Assembly: GCA_951813085.1 (NCBI GenBank)
Contig: OX638348.1
Location: 2,861,627-2,925,626, forward strand
Source of the DNA: an uncultured Opitutaceae bacterium
GTDB taxonomy: Bacteria; Verrucomicrobiota; Verrucomicrobiia; Opitutales; Opitutaceae
DNA: 64,000 nucleotides
Direction of reading: 5' to 3'
Under the pieces are notes generated by a model. That model saw nothing but the letters and a program-made list of their open reading frames with translations, did not search any database and was not told where the DNA came from. Both the position numbers and the translations under genes were made by a program. Positions 39,326 through 48,840 of this stretch are shown piece after piece. Positions within the stretch are counted from its first letter, which is position 1, and each line of letters begins with the position of its first letter.

Positions 39326-40783
39326 CTATTTGTCTCCCGGTACGAGCTTGCGTACCCAGCCATCGCCTTTGGTCAACAAGTATAGCTCCTTGTCTTCATC
39401 GATCCCGAACCGTAGATCCGCTCGATTTCCGGGCGCGTAGGTATTGGGATAGCCGACTACGTCTATCAAGTCTTGCTCCTTGCCATCGACCACAAGCCTT
39501 AGCTCTTGGATCTCTGCAAGCTTTCCTGCCTGGAGATTGTCTGTATCGATATAAAAAATACGGCCTCGCACGATATCTGCAAAAACGAACTTGCCAATCA
39601 GTTTTTCGAGCGCTTTTCCTTCATACACGAATCCGCTCCCGATCGCCTTTCCTTCGTCGTGATCGTATTGGGCGACAGGATCGATAAAGTCATCATCCTT
39701 CTGGAGAGGCAACTCATAGACCGGTCCAACCTTCAACCCTTCAACGCTTGCGCCGGAAGAGAAGGTTCCTTCGCGTAAACGCCATCCATAGTTGCCGCCC
39801 TTAACCCCTATATTCACTTCCTCCACCATGCGCTGGCCAATGTCGCAAATAAAGAGACGGCCGTTGCTGTCCCATGAAAAATGCTGTGGATGACGCAGTC
39901 CATAGACCCATATTTCCGGAGCAGCGCCCTGGGTCGATACAAACGGATTGTCCTGGGGAACGCCATATGCTTTGCCACCGGCCCTATCAAGAGGATCAAT
40001 TCTGAGGATTGCTCCGTGCGGGCTCGCTAGAGACTGGCCATAGTCCTTGGGATCGAAGCCTGCGCCGCCATCGCCCAGGCAAAAATAGAGCTTTCCATAG
40101 TCGTTTGTTCCCGGCCTCGCGGACGGATTGAAGCTCACGGTTCCAATGCTATGGTTTGGAGCGAACTGCCCGATTCGAAAGAGTTCTCGATAGGTACCTT
40201 TAAACGGAGCCGATCCAGGATTGTCCGCGGTCCATTCAATTAGCACGCTTTCATGGCTCGCCGCGTCATCCGCGAGGTAGTCCGCTTCACCTGAACCTGA
40301 AACCGCGCTGATCGCTGTGTACAGCTTGCCAAACCCAGGCTTTCCTTTTTCACCAAACTCAGGGTGAAAAGCGAATCCCAAAAATCCCGTCTCATTGGGC
40401 ATCGAAGACGCGTCGAAGGACAATGGATACTCACGATGATCCAAATATAGCTTTGGGGATTCGCCGTTTTCATCGGTCATATACAAGGGACCCCGTAAAT
40501 CATTGACAGCTAGGCGTCCTGAGCCATCGCCCACAGAATTGAGATACTGGATGCGAGCATGGGCATTCGTAGTGGCTCCTGCATTACCCGTATCAGACAA
40601 TTTTGGAAACTGAAACAGTTTTTCCACCTCAACAATGATGTTCCCCTTTTCGATTCCCGCAGAGATCGGATCATTGAGAGGCGGGGGCGACACGTCAGTC
40701 TCCTGCGCAAACGAGATTAGCCCAACGAACAAACTACCCACACATGCGTGATGACGAAAGCACTTAAGTAACGAATTAACCAT
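39326..40783 (-). CDS. Secreted glucose/sorbosone dehydrogenase-like protein (GSDH)
   Basis: 485 residues with a signal peptide (CVGSLFVGLISFAQE). Six-bladed propeller of the soluble PQQ sugar dehydrogenase family: FLGFAFHPEFGEKGKPGFGKLY, NHSIGTVSFNPSARPGTNDYGKLYFCLGDGG and the HPQHFSWDSNGRLFICDIGQRMVEEVN stretch with the conserved Asp-Gly-Gly. It may oxidise sugars with PQQ, or be a non-catalytic relative. The locus is bracketed by the 49-bp inverted repeats. Confidence 0.87.
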   Translation of the reverse strand: MVNSLLKCFRHHACVGSLFVGLISFAQETDVSPPPLNDPISAGIEKGNIIVEVEKLFQFPKLSDTGNAGATTNAHARIQYLNSVGDGSGRLAVNDLRGPLYMTDENGESPKLYLDHREYPLSFDASSMPNETGFLGFAFHPEFGEKGKPGFGKLYTAISAVSGSGEADYLADDAASHESVLIEWTADNPGSAPFKGTYRELFRIGQFAPNHSIGTVSFNPSARPGTNDYGKLYFCLGDGGAGFDPKDYGQSLASPHGAILRIDPLDRAGGKAYGVPQDNPFVSTQGAAPEIWVYGLRHPQHFSWDSNGRLFICDIGQRMVEEVNIGVKGGNYGWRLREGTFSSGASVEGLKVGPVYELPLQKDDDFIDPVAQYDHDEGKAIGSGFVYEGKALEKLIGKFVFADIVRGRIFYIDTDNLQAGKLAEIQELRLVVDGKEQDLIDVVGYPNTYAPGNRADLRFGIDEDKELYLLTKGDGWVRKLVPGDK

Positions 40784-40898
40784 GATCGCGATACTTCAGC
40801 GTTTTCATCTAAAAATCAACACGCAAGAACAACGACGGCTCTTTGGTGGAATACACCGATGCAAATTTACCCTGCTAAGGGAGAAGACAATTTATATT

Positions 40899-41081
40899 TA
40901 CAGGATACGGCCCGCTTCACGGGCCTACATGATCCCGTCAAGGACGGGAACATGAAAGTTAGATATTTAAGCGTGTCCCGGCGTAGCTCTTGCAATAGGA
41001 GTCGAAGGATGCTGCCACAACAATCAAATTTCTCATCATGTAGCCCTGTAAGGGCATCATGCGAGCGCAGCGCATCCTGTT
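40899..41081 (+). repeat. Dispersed palindromic repeat, copy 5
   Basis: TACAGGAT start, GGCCCGCTTCACGGGCC and GATCCCGtcaagGACGGGAAC palindromes, a 60-base unrelated middle, then TCTCATCATGTAG, AGCCCTGTAAGGGC and ATCCTGTT. Longer than copy 1 because of the middle insert. It fills most of the 387-base gap before the sulfatase gene. Confidence 0.82.
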
Positions 41082-41104
41082 AATCAAATTCTTAGAGCAT
41101 AGCC

Positions 41105-41153
41105 GCTCGGCTTGCGACGGTGGATCCCGCCAAAAGGGAGGAGACGCGAGATC
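41105..41153 (+). repeat. 49-bp inverted repeat, right copy
   Basis: Partner of 39054-39102 (45 of 49 identical when inverted). Its end overlaps the 3' edge of the intergenic gap and stops 18 bases short of the sulfatase stop codon. Confidence 0.8.
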
Positions 41154-41170
41154 GGTCGCTACCTATGCGG

Positions 41171-42661
41171 CTATCGTCTCCGACGGGCTTGCGGTTTCGC
41201 AGGAGGCTCCAATGCCAGTAGCGCTTTCATTTTCGCGAGCGCTGCGGGATCCGAACCAGCGATATTCGCGGTTTCAAGCGGATCTTCTTGGTAGTCGTAA
41301 AGCTCATACACGATGTCGCTGTCATTTCCCTTCCACTCTACAATTCGGTAGCGGTCATTGCGAATCGCCCGCCCCACTCGACCTCCTTTAGGAAAGCTGT
41401 GGTAAGCGTAGGGCCTCAAGCGCTTCTTCCCATTCTTCAGGACCGGCGTCAAATCCTGCCCATCAATTGGCTGAACGGTTTCTGGCTGAAGTAGACCCGC
41501 CAGGGACGCTAGCGTCGGATATAGGTCCACCGTCTCCGTTAGCTGATGAGTCGACGTTCCAGGGCGAGCTACTCCGGGCGCCTTGATAATAATCGGGATC
41601 CGATTCGATTGCTCGTAATTGCTGTGCTTGGTCCAAGAGCCGTGATCGCCCAAATGCCACCCATGGTCACCCCAGAGGACGACAATAGTATTGTCGGCGA
41701 ATCCATGGGCCTCAAGTCCATCCAAAAGTCGACCTACCTGAGCATCCATATAACTGACGCTGGCATAGTAGCCGTGAATCAGCTGACGGGTAATATCCTC
41801 TGGAAAGGGCTCTGTTGTCGGGATCGGCTTGAATGCCATGATCTCGCCCCTACGCTTGACGGCGAACAAAGGCGCGTCTTTTGGCGCATCCACGAACTCA
41901 GGCATGGGCAAATCATTCCGGTCATAAAGATCCCAGTACTTCTTGGGGGCGGAAAAGGGCAAATGCGGGCGCACGAATCCCACCGCGAGGAAAAAGGGCT
42001 TGTCCTCATTCTCCTTTAGCCAACGCAAGCGATCGATCGCTGTTTCCGCGATGCGGCCATCTGCATAGGCATCGTCCAAAACATCCGGAGCTTCCCAAGC
42101 GGCGCCGCGCGGACGATGGTTTCCGTTCTCATCCCGAGCGCCTTGATTCGTAAATAGGCCTTCCTCGCGAGTCAGCTCGCGAAAATTGCTCTCCGGCAAA
42201 ACGTACTCGATCACTTTGTCCGGATGGTGAGGCACGCTCCAGGAGGCATCATCATTGGTATTGCCATGTCCAATATGGAAGACCTTTCCCATCGAGTGAG
42301 CTACGTATCCATTATTCGTAAAATGCTGGGGCAAGGTAATGGTGTCCGGGTAGATATCGCGGAATTGCGTCCCAAAGGAATAGAATCCGGTCGAGCTGGA
42401 GCGACTTCCCAGCATTAAATTATACCGCGACGCCATGCAAACCGACTGGTTGCAATAGGCGCGCTCAAATCGCATTCCTTCGCTCGCCAGACGATCGATG
42501 TTAGGGCTGACCGCTACCGGATCGCCAAAGGATCCCAGGCTCGGTTTCAAGTCGTCCACTAGAATCAGGAGCACGTTCGGACGTTCCCCAGCAGCAGTAG
42601 AGAGCAGAATTATCAAACCAACGAGAGCAGAGAAGATCGATTTGGTGGCGGGAGATTTCAT
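41171..42661 (-). CDS. Secreted sulfatase (C-x-A-x-R type)
   Basis: 496 residues with a signal peptide (IFSALVGLIILLSTAAG). Motifs are LLILVDDLKPSLGSFGD, the formylglycine site CMASR near residue 76, MGKVFHIGHGN, AVGFVRPHLPFSAPKKYWDLYD and LWGDHGWHLGDHGSWTKHSNYEQS. The order matches iduronate-2-sulfatase-like enzymes. It is intact and stands upstream of the GSDH gene on the same strand; the DUF1549 protein gene is divergent. Confidence 0.93.
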   Translation of the reverse strand: MKSPATKSIFSALVGLIILLSTAAGERPNVLLILVDDLKPSLGSFGDPVAVSPNIDRLASEGMRFERAYCNQSVCMASRYNLMLGSRSSSTGFYSFGTQFRDIYPDTITLPQHFTNNGYVAHSMGKVFHIGHGNTNDDASWSVPHHPDKVIEYVLPESNFRELTREEGLFTNQGARDENGNHRPRGAAWEAPDVLDDAYADGRIAETAIDRLRWLKENEDKPFFLAVGFVRPHLPFSAPKKYWDLYDRNDLPMPEFVDAPKDAPLFAVKRRGEIMAFKPIPTTEPFPEDITRQLIHGYYASVSYMDAQVGRLLDGLEAHGFADNTIVVLWGDHGWHLGDHGSWTKHSNYEQSNRIPIIIKAPGVARPGTSTHQLTETVDLYPTLASLAGLLQPETVQPIDGQDLTPVLKNGKKRLRPYAYHSFPKGGRVGRAIRNDRYRIVEWKGNDSDIVYELYDYQEDPLETANIAGSDPAALAKMKALLALEPPAKPQARRRR

Positions 42662-42829
42662 GCGTTAAGGTAATCGAAGATATAGGCCTTACTGAATCTG
42701 AGCCTTCTTTCAACGCCTTTTCTCTACCCGCAGCAGTAGCGGGCTTTTCGGGAACAGGTATTCACATCGCCATTGACCCTATCGCTTAATCTGATCAAAT
42801 CCTGAACCGGTGCTCAACGACCGGCTCCA

Positions 42830-45800
42830 ATGCATTCTTCAATAAGAAAAACTACCCCTACGCTCGTCGCTCTCGCTAGCCTCGCCCTCCTCCCTTGGTA
42901 TTCTCCAGTTTTCAGCGCTGAGGGAACGGCCCCGAACGAGTCTCTCAATGCGATCGACTTCAATCGGGACATCCGTCCGATCCTATCGAACAATTGCTAC
43001 TTTTGCCACGGACCGGATAAGGAGAAACGAGAGGCAGACCTGCGGCTCGACGTGCGCGAAGACGCGATTGAAGCCTTTGCCTTCGTTCCGGGAAACGCGG
43101 ATGACAGCGAACTCGTCTTCCGGGTTTTCAGTGACGATCCCAAGGAATTGATGCCATCGCCCAAATCGAACAAGTCGCTTACCGAAAAGGAGAAGAATCT
43201 TTTAAAGCGCTGGATCGCCGAGGGCGCCATCTACCAAAGCCATTGGGCCTACAATCCGATCGAGCGCCCGGAGTCCGAAGGAATCGACGCGATTGTTTCC
43301 AGCCGACTGCAGCAAAATGACCTCGATTTCTCGCCCCAAGCCTCCAAGGAAACGCTCATTCGGCGCCTATACCTTGACTTGATCGGACTTCCTCCCAGTC
43401 CCGCTGAAGTCGAGGCATTCCTCAACGACGACAGCATCGATGCATACGATCAGCTCGTGGACCGATTGCTGGCCTCTAATCACTACGGGGAACGAATGGC
43501 CATTCCCTGGCTCGACGCGGTACGCTACGCGGATACAGTGGGCTACCACGGCGATCAGGAACGCGACGCGACCCCCTATCGCGACTACGTCATCAAGGCC
43601 TTCAATGAAAACAAGCCCTATGATCAATTCACCATCGAGCAAATCGCGGGTGACCTTCTGCCCAATGCGACCCTAGAGCAACGCGTCGCGGCCAGCTACA
43701 ATCGGCTCAACCAGCTAAGCCGAGAAGGGGGGATCCAAGACAAGGAATATGTGAAGAAGTACCAGTCCGAGCGCGTCCGAACTACCGCCACCACATGGCT
43801 CGGCTCCACTATGGCCTGCGCCGAGTGCCACGACCACAAGTTCGATCCCTTCACAACGAAAGACTTCTATAGCTTCGCCGCATTCTTCGCCGATATCTTG
43901 GAAAAAGGAGCCTATACCGACGTGGGCTCCTATCAGGATAGTATCGAAAAATACCTTACGGATGAGTATGAGCACGAAGGTTGGTTCGGACCCGAACTGA
44001 CGGTACCCAATTATGTCTTCCACCAGGACCCGGTTTCAGCGAGGGAAGAGATAAAGAATCTCGAATCACAGCTCGCCAAAGGCTCGCCGGAAGCGGAAAC
44101 GGAATACAAACAATGGGTAAAGACCCAGCGAAACCTCGCCAAACGTAAAACGCCGACGTATGTGCTGTTCGACTACACGGATGAGTACTTTGAAAACGCA
44201 TCAGCGAAACGAATCGATATCTCGTCCTATCCTTATCCATTTGCTGATACCGCCGCTCTTGAATTCGAAGCCCGTATCGTAGGAGGGGGTGGCAGAGGCA
44301 GCCTAGGTATTGAGCTAACCTATGAAGTCGACGGAGAATCATTCAAGAAGGCTTATCACTTGGGCGACAATTTCGAGAAGGAACTGGACAAGAAATCCGA
44401 CGCTCCCGCAGTTCAAGCCTCACCGCTCCTCTACAAAGGCGTGTGGCACTCAATCAGTCTGGCCATCGATGTCCTCGACATTCCCCCTGAAGCCACGCTC
44501 AAATCTCTACTCCCATTAAAAGGAAACGCTGCAAGTTTTCGCAACTTCAAGCTCCGCACCCTTGCCGGCGGCACGCAACAGGGAAGACTGAGCGATGAAG
44601 GGCAGAATGCGCTGGGCAAAGTCCTAGCCAAGCGAGCCCGCAAAGAGGATCAAGCGCTCCTCAAGACAGAGTTCTTTACCCATCTTTCCGAGGTCTTCTC
44701 TAAAGAGCGGGCCACAATCGATGAGCTGAAAGAAACGCTTTACGGAAATCGCTACACTCCTCTCACCGTCAGCGCCACGCCACGCGAGGTGAAAGTCCTG
44801 CCGCGGGGGAATTGGATGGACGAGAGCGGCGAAACGGTATTGCCCGCGAGCCCTACGTTCTTGCCAAATCCCATCGCGTCGACCGAACAGAACCGGCTCG
44901 ACCGGCTCGATCTCGCCAATTGGATTGTCGATGCGGACAATCCGCTCACAGCGCGAGCCTTCGTAAATCGCGTTTGGGCGCTCTACTTCGGCACGCCACT
45001 GTCTATTGCTCCTGAGGATCTCGGTCTTCAAGGCGAGTATCCGCCGTATCCGGAGCTTTTGGACTGGCTAGCGGCGGAGTTCGTCGAATCCGGCTGGGAC
45101 GTCAAGCATCTGGTCAAGCAAATCGTCACCTCGAGAACCTATCGCCAGTCCAGCGATGTGAGCGATGCCCTCTACGAAATTGATCCTTACAATCGATTGC
45201 TGGCGCGTCAGAGCCCCGTCCGTCTTCCTGCCGAGATTATACGCGATAACGCGCTCGCAATTAGCGGCCTGCTCAATCCAAAAATTGGCGGGTTTTCTTC
45301 ACGGCCCTACCAACCAGAAGGACACTACAGAAACCTAAACTTTCCCAAACGAGCCTATGCGCATGATAAGGACGCGAACCAATACCGGCGGGGACTGTAC
45401 ACGCATTGGCAAAGGACGTTTCTCCATCCTATGATGACCACCTTCGACGCAAACGGGCGCGACGAGTGCGTCATCAAGCGGGATCTTTCGAACACCCCAT
45501 TGCAGGCGCTAACCCTCCTCAACGACCCTAGCCAAGTAGAAGCCGCCAAAGCGCTCGCAGAGCGCCTAATGGAAGAAGCGAGCGACGCGGCTCGCATCGA
45601 ATCCGCCTACGAGCGGGCTCTAGCGCGGAAGCCTACAGCAAAAGAAGCCGCGACGCTCCAAGGCTTTCTCGATCGGGAACGGGAACGATTCAGAAACGAA
45701 GAGAATGATCCCGATGCATTCCTGAGCATCGGCATCTACGATCCGGATCCTGAGAATCCTCCTATCGAACTCGCCGCCCTAGCCAGCTTAAGTCGAGCGG

Positions 45801-45835
45801 TCCTAAACCTTCACGAAACCATCACCCGTTACTAG
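42830..45835 (+). CDS. Cytochrome-domain protein with DUF1549 and DUF1553
   Basis: 1001-residue exported protein. A signal peptide (LVALASLALLPWYSPVFSA) is followed by a PSCyt1-type heme motif CYFCHG (residues 57-61) and PDKEKREADLRLD. Then comes DUF1549 (SRLQQNDLDFSPQASKETLIRRLYLDLIGLPP) and, after a concanavalin-like insert (about 460-590), DUF1553 (RLDLANWIVDADNPLTARAFVNRVW to the end). The pair with the DUF1501 gene 20 bases downstream is characteristic of Planctomycetota and Verrucomicrobiota; the reaction is unknown, though an electron-transfer link to sulfatase or glycan oxidation has been suggested by association. Confidence 0.92.
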   Translation: MHSSIRKTTPTLVALASLALLPWYSPVFSAEGTAPNESLNAIDFNRDIRPILSNNCYFCHGPDKEKREADLRLDVREDAIEAFAFVPGNADDSELVFRVFSDDPKELMPSPKSNKSLTEKEKNLLKRWIAEGAIYQSHWAYNPIERPESEGIDAIVSSRLQQNDLDFSPQASKETLIRRLYLDLIGLPPSPAEVEAFLNDDSIDAYDQLVDRLLASNHYGERMAIPWLDAVRYADTVGYHGDQERDATPYRDYVIKAFNENKPYDQFTIEQIAGDLLPNATLEQRVAASYNRLNQLSREGGIQDKEYVKKYQSERVRTTATTWLGSTMACAECHDHKFDPFTTKDFYSFAAFFADILEKGAYTDVGSYQDSIEKYLTDEYEHEGWFGPELTVPNYVFHQDPVSAREEIKNLESQLAKGSPEAETEYKQWVKTQRNLAKRKTPTYVLFDYTDEYFENASAKRIDISSYPYPFADTAALEFEARIVGGGGRGSLGIELTYEVDGESFKKAYHLGDNFEKELDKKSDAPAVQASPLLYKGVWHSISLAIDVLDIPPEATLKSLLPLKGNAASFRNFKLRTLAGGTQQGRLSDEGQNALGKVLAKRARKEDQALLKTEFFTHLSEVFSKERATIDELKETLYGNRYTPLTVSATPREVKVLPRGNWMDESGETVLPASPTFLPNPIASTEQNRLDRLDLANWIVDADNPLTARAFVNRVWALYFGTPLSIAPEDLGLQGEYPPYPELLDWLAAEFVESGWDVKHLVKQIVTSRTYRQSSDVSDALYEIDPYNRLLARQSPVRLPAEIIRDNALAISGLLNPKIGGFSSRPYQPEGHYRNLNFPKRAYAHDKDANQYRRGLYTHWQRTFLHPMMTTFDANGRDECVIKRDLSNTPLQALTLLNDPSQVEAAKALAERLMEEASDAARIESAYERALARKPTAKEAATLQGFLDRERERFRNEENDPDAFLSIGIYDPDPENPPIELAALASLSRAVLNLHETITRY

Positions 45836-45855
45836 CCGCGAATTTCATTTCTAAA

Positions 45856-47280
45856 ATGTCTCAATTTCAAAACTACATTTCCGAAATCAATCGCCGGTCT
45901 TTCCTACGCAAGTCGCTTTCAAGCATAGGCGTATTAGCCCTAGGCGATCTCCTATCTGCAAACGATGCCAGCTCCGCATCTGCGACAGGTGGTATTCAAG
46001 GGCTCCATCATCCTGCGAAAGTTAAGCGCATCATCCATCTTTGCATGGCAGGGGGGCCATCGCATCTCGAAACATTCGACTACAAACCCGCTCTTGAAAC
46101 GCATCATGGAGAGGAAATGCCCGAATCTTTCACAGCAGGAGAACAAATCGCGCAGCTGCAAAACAACGCCCTGAAAGTCAAGGGACCCGTATACAAATTC
46201 TCGCGACACGGAAAGAGCGGCATGGAGATCACTGATCGATTCCCGCACATCGCCTCGCTCGCCGATGAGATCGCTGTCGTCCGCTCAATGTACACCGAGC
46301 AGATTAACCACGATCCCGCGCATACGTTCATGAATACAGGATCGATCATCCCGGGTCGTCCTAGCATGGGAGCCTGGACGCACTACGGTCTCGGCAGCTT
46401 GTCCGACGATCTTCCCGGGTACGTCGTTCTCACTTCGGAAGGAGGCGGCCAAGGGCAGCCGATTTCAGCTCGCCAATGGCACAATGGCTTCCTACCCAGC
46501 AAGCATCAAGGAGTCGAACTCCAGTCAAAGGGCGACCCCGTCTACTACGTAGGCAATCCAGATGGAATCAGCCGTGGATCCCAGGGCGATCTCGTCGAAA
46601 CGATCAATACTCTGAACAGCGAGCTTGCTGCGCATCGCCACGATCCGGAAATCGCTACCCGTATCGCTCAATATGAACTGGCTTTCCAAATGCAGTCATC
46701 CGTTCCTGATCTCGCCGATTTCTCCAAGGAACCGCAACACGTGCTCGATCTCTATGGATGTCAACCGGGCGACGGGTCGTACGCGTCCAATTGCCTCATG
46801 GCGCGTCGGCTGGCGGAGCGAGGCGTTCGGTTCATCCAGCTCTACCACCGGGGCTGGGACCATCACAGCAATCTAAACAAGAATTTCACCGCCGTCTCTG
46901 AACTCGCTGACAAGCCCACGGCCGCCCTTATAAAGGATCTCAAGATGCGGGGCATGCTCGATGAGACGCTTATCATTTGGGGAGGCGAATTCGGACGGAC
47001 GCCCATGAGCCAAGGGGCGGGTGGCGACGGACGCGATCACCACATCAAAGGCTTCTCTATTTTTCTAGCTGGAGGAGGCATTAAGGGTGGTACTGTCTAT
47101 GGAACGACTGATGAATTTGGATACGCAGCCGAAGAAAATCCGACTGCAGTGCACGATCTTCATGCGACCATGCTGCACTTGCTCGGAATCGATCACGAGC
47201 GACTTACCTACAAGTTCCAAGGCAGGGACTTCCGCTTAACGGACGTCCATGGCCACGTTATTAAAGGCATCCTGTCATAG
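45856..47280 (+). CDS. DUF1501 protein
   Basis: 474 residues with a Tat-like signal (NRRSFLRKSLSSIGVLALGDLL). Family marks are HLCMAGGPSHLETFDYKP near residue 60, GRPSMGAWTHYGLGSLSDDLPGYVVL, and the alkaline-phosphatase-fold LIIWGGEFGRTPMSQG near residue 375 with DHHIKGFSIFLAGGGIKGG. It belongs to the alkaline phosphatase/sulfatase superfamily in fold but has no known activity. It forms an operon with the DUF1549/DUF1553 protein. Confidence 0.92.
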   Translation: MSQFQNYISEINRRSFLRKSLSSIGVLALGDLLSANDASSASATGGIQGLHHPAKVKRIIHLCMAGGPSHLETFDYKPALETHHGEEMPESFTAGEQIAQLQNNALKVKGPVYKFSRHGKSGMEITDRFPHIASLADEIAVVRSMYTEQINHDPAHTFMNTGSIIPGRPSMGAWTHYGLGSLSDDLPGYVVLTSEGGGQGQPISARQWHNGFLPSKHQGVELQSKGDPVYYVGNPDGISRGSQGDLVETINTLNSELAAHRHDPEIATRIAQYELAFQMQSSVPDLADFSKEPQHVLDLYGCQPGDGSYASNCLMARRLAERGVRFIQLYHRGWDHHSNLNKNFTAVSELADKPTAALIKDLKMRGMLDETLIIWGGEFGRTPMSQGAGGDGRDHHIKGFSIFLAGGGIKGGTVYGTTDEFGYAAEENPTAVHDLHATMLHLLGIDHERLTYKFQGRDFRLTDVHGHVIKGILS

Positions 47281-47301
47281 CCAGTCTGCGACGCAGTCGC
47301 C

Positions 47302-48504
47302 TCAAACTTGGAATTCCCCATCCTGGTAAATCACTTGGCTCGACCCATCTTTTAGAATAGCGGTCACCTTGCGATTAGAGGTGGCGACGATATCCGTGTG
47401 GACGACAGAATTATTGTAGCCCATGCCCTCCCACTCCAGTTCCGTGACCTTGGTCTGATCTCCGGTAAAGGAGTCGCGATAAGCAGCTCCCACAGCGATA
47501 TGCGTATTCCCATTGTCGCCGCCAACGTTCTCATCGTAAAGCGTTTCACCCATAAACTTGGTAATTCGCGAAAAACGCCTATCCGTAAGCGAAAATTCCC
47601 CGACCTTATCCGCGTTCTCTACGGCGATCATTTCTTTAAGTATGGACTCACCTTCGGTGGCAGTAGCCTTAACCACTTTACCGTCCTCAAATTCTAGGTA
47701 CGCATCCGTAATTAAATTGCCATAGCGGTAAAGAGGTTCTGTAAATTGGATACGGCCTTCGGTACCTCGCCAATCGGGAGAAATAAATAGCTCGAAGCTT
47801 GGAATGTTCCGACCTGATCCTCCCAGCCATTTTCGATTGTCGCCGATCGACACCCAGAGATCCGTATCCGCTGCCTCAATATGCAATTTCTCGATGGGAA
47901 GCGCATCGAGCGAATCCTTGATCGCATATAGCTTATCATACAGGGCCTTCCATTTTTCCGCAGGTTCCGGATCATCCAAGTAGCAAGCCTTCACGATTTC
48001 TCCCCAATAGTCTTCCAGGCTCATCCCGACCTCATCCGCCATCGCTGGCGTACCATACATGCACAAGGTCCAAGTATACTTGCCTTCCCCCTCTTTCGTC
48101 CGACGCCAATCCATATAGGGCTTCAACGCTTTCTGAGCGGCCATGATCTTGGCGCTATCGATCCCATCGAGCTCCTTCTTGTCCGTTTCCGCTAGGACCG
48201 CCACCGTATGATCGATTTGGTCGACGAGCCCTTTCAAGAACTTTTCCGGAAAGAAACCCAGCTGTTCATCGTTCGCCAGCTCATAGTGTTCTCGAGCAAA
48301 GTCGTCCGGGGAATAAAAAATGATAGGATGAGCTCCCGCCTTGAGAACCGCCCGTCTCAGGGCAACGAGCAGCGGCTTGGCCACCTCAGGAACGCGCAAC
48401 TGCACGACTTCGCCCGCGCGAACGCCCTCTCCACTATTCAACGCGAAGTTGATCATGACGTCCGCGTATTTCTCCAATATCTCCTCGGTCGGCTGGTAAC
48501 TCAT
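47302..48504 (-). CDS. M29 family aminopeptidase
   Basis: 400-residue thermophilic-type metallo-aminopeptidase (AmpS/AmpT family). The metal and active-site segments are the Glu in TEGESILKEM (about residue 287), VGEFSLTD, LYDENVGGDNGNTHIAVGAAY and NNSVVHTDIVATS. It is cytosolic, with no signal peptide. It stands alone and converges on the DUF1501 gene. Likely housekeeping peptide turnover. Confidence 0.93.
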   Translation of the reverse strand: MSYQPTEEILEKYADVMINFALNSGEGVRAGEVVQLRVPEVAKPLLVALRRAVLKAGAHPIIFYSPDDFAREHYELANDEQLGFFPEKFLKGLVDQIDHTVAVLAETDKKELDGIDSAKIMAAQKALKPYMDWRRTKEGEGKYTWTLCMYGTPAMADEVGMSLEDYWGEIVKACYLDDPEPAEKWKALYDKLYAIKDSLDALPIEKLHIEAADTDLWVSIGDNRKWLGGSGRNIPSFELFISPDWRGTEGRIQFTEPLYRYGNLITDAYLEFEDGKVVKATATEGESILKEMIAVENADKVGEFSLTDRRFSRITKFMGETLYDENVGGDNGNTHIAVGAAYRDSFTGDQTKVTELEWEGMGYNNSVVHTDIVATSNRKVTAILKDGSSQVIYQDGEFQV

Positions 48505-48597
48505 TATCCGACGGAATTAAGCCGAAACGTCAGAATTGCAACTCTTCAGGTTGCAGGGGGACTCGGAGCTGCCGGAGACAAGCAGGATAATTCATTT

Positions 48598-48811
48598 AAC
48601 AGGATTCAGCCCGTTTGTCTGGCCTACATGATCCCGCTAGCGCGAGAACACGATGAATCCTTAGTTTGGCTCAACCCAGACCGCGGCTACTCCCTCATGG
48701 TTGTACGCGTCTTCGTAAGTTGCCCCGCCAGGAAAATCCCAGCTCTCATCATGCAGCCCTGAAAGGGCATCATGCGAGCGATCCCGCTTAGCGGGAGTAG
48801 CGCATCCTGAT
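48598..48811 (+). repeat. Dispersed palindromic repeat, copy 6
   Basis: AACAGGAT start, GCCCGTTTGTCTGGCC, GATCCCGCTAGCGCGAGAAC, a long middle, TCTCATCATGCAG, AGCCCTGAAAGGGC, then an extra ATCCCGCTTAGCGGGAGTAG hairpin before ATCCTGAT. The extra hairpin (48781-48800) is an insertion inside the conserved right arm. It fills the 48505-48840 gap, which has no gene. Confidence 0.82.
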
Positions 48812-48840
48812 AACCCAATTCTCTACAGGACCAACCGCGT

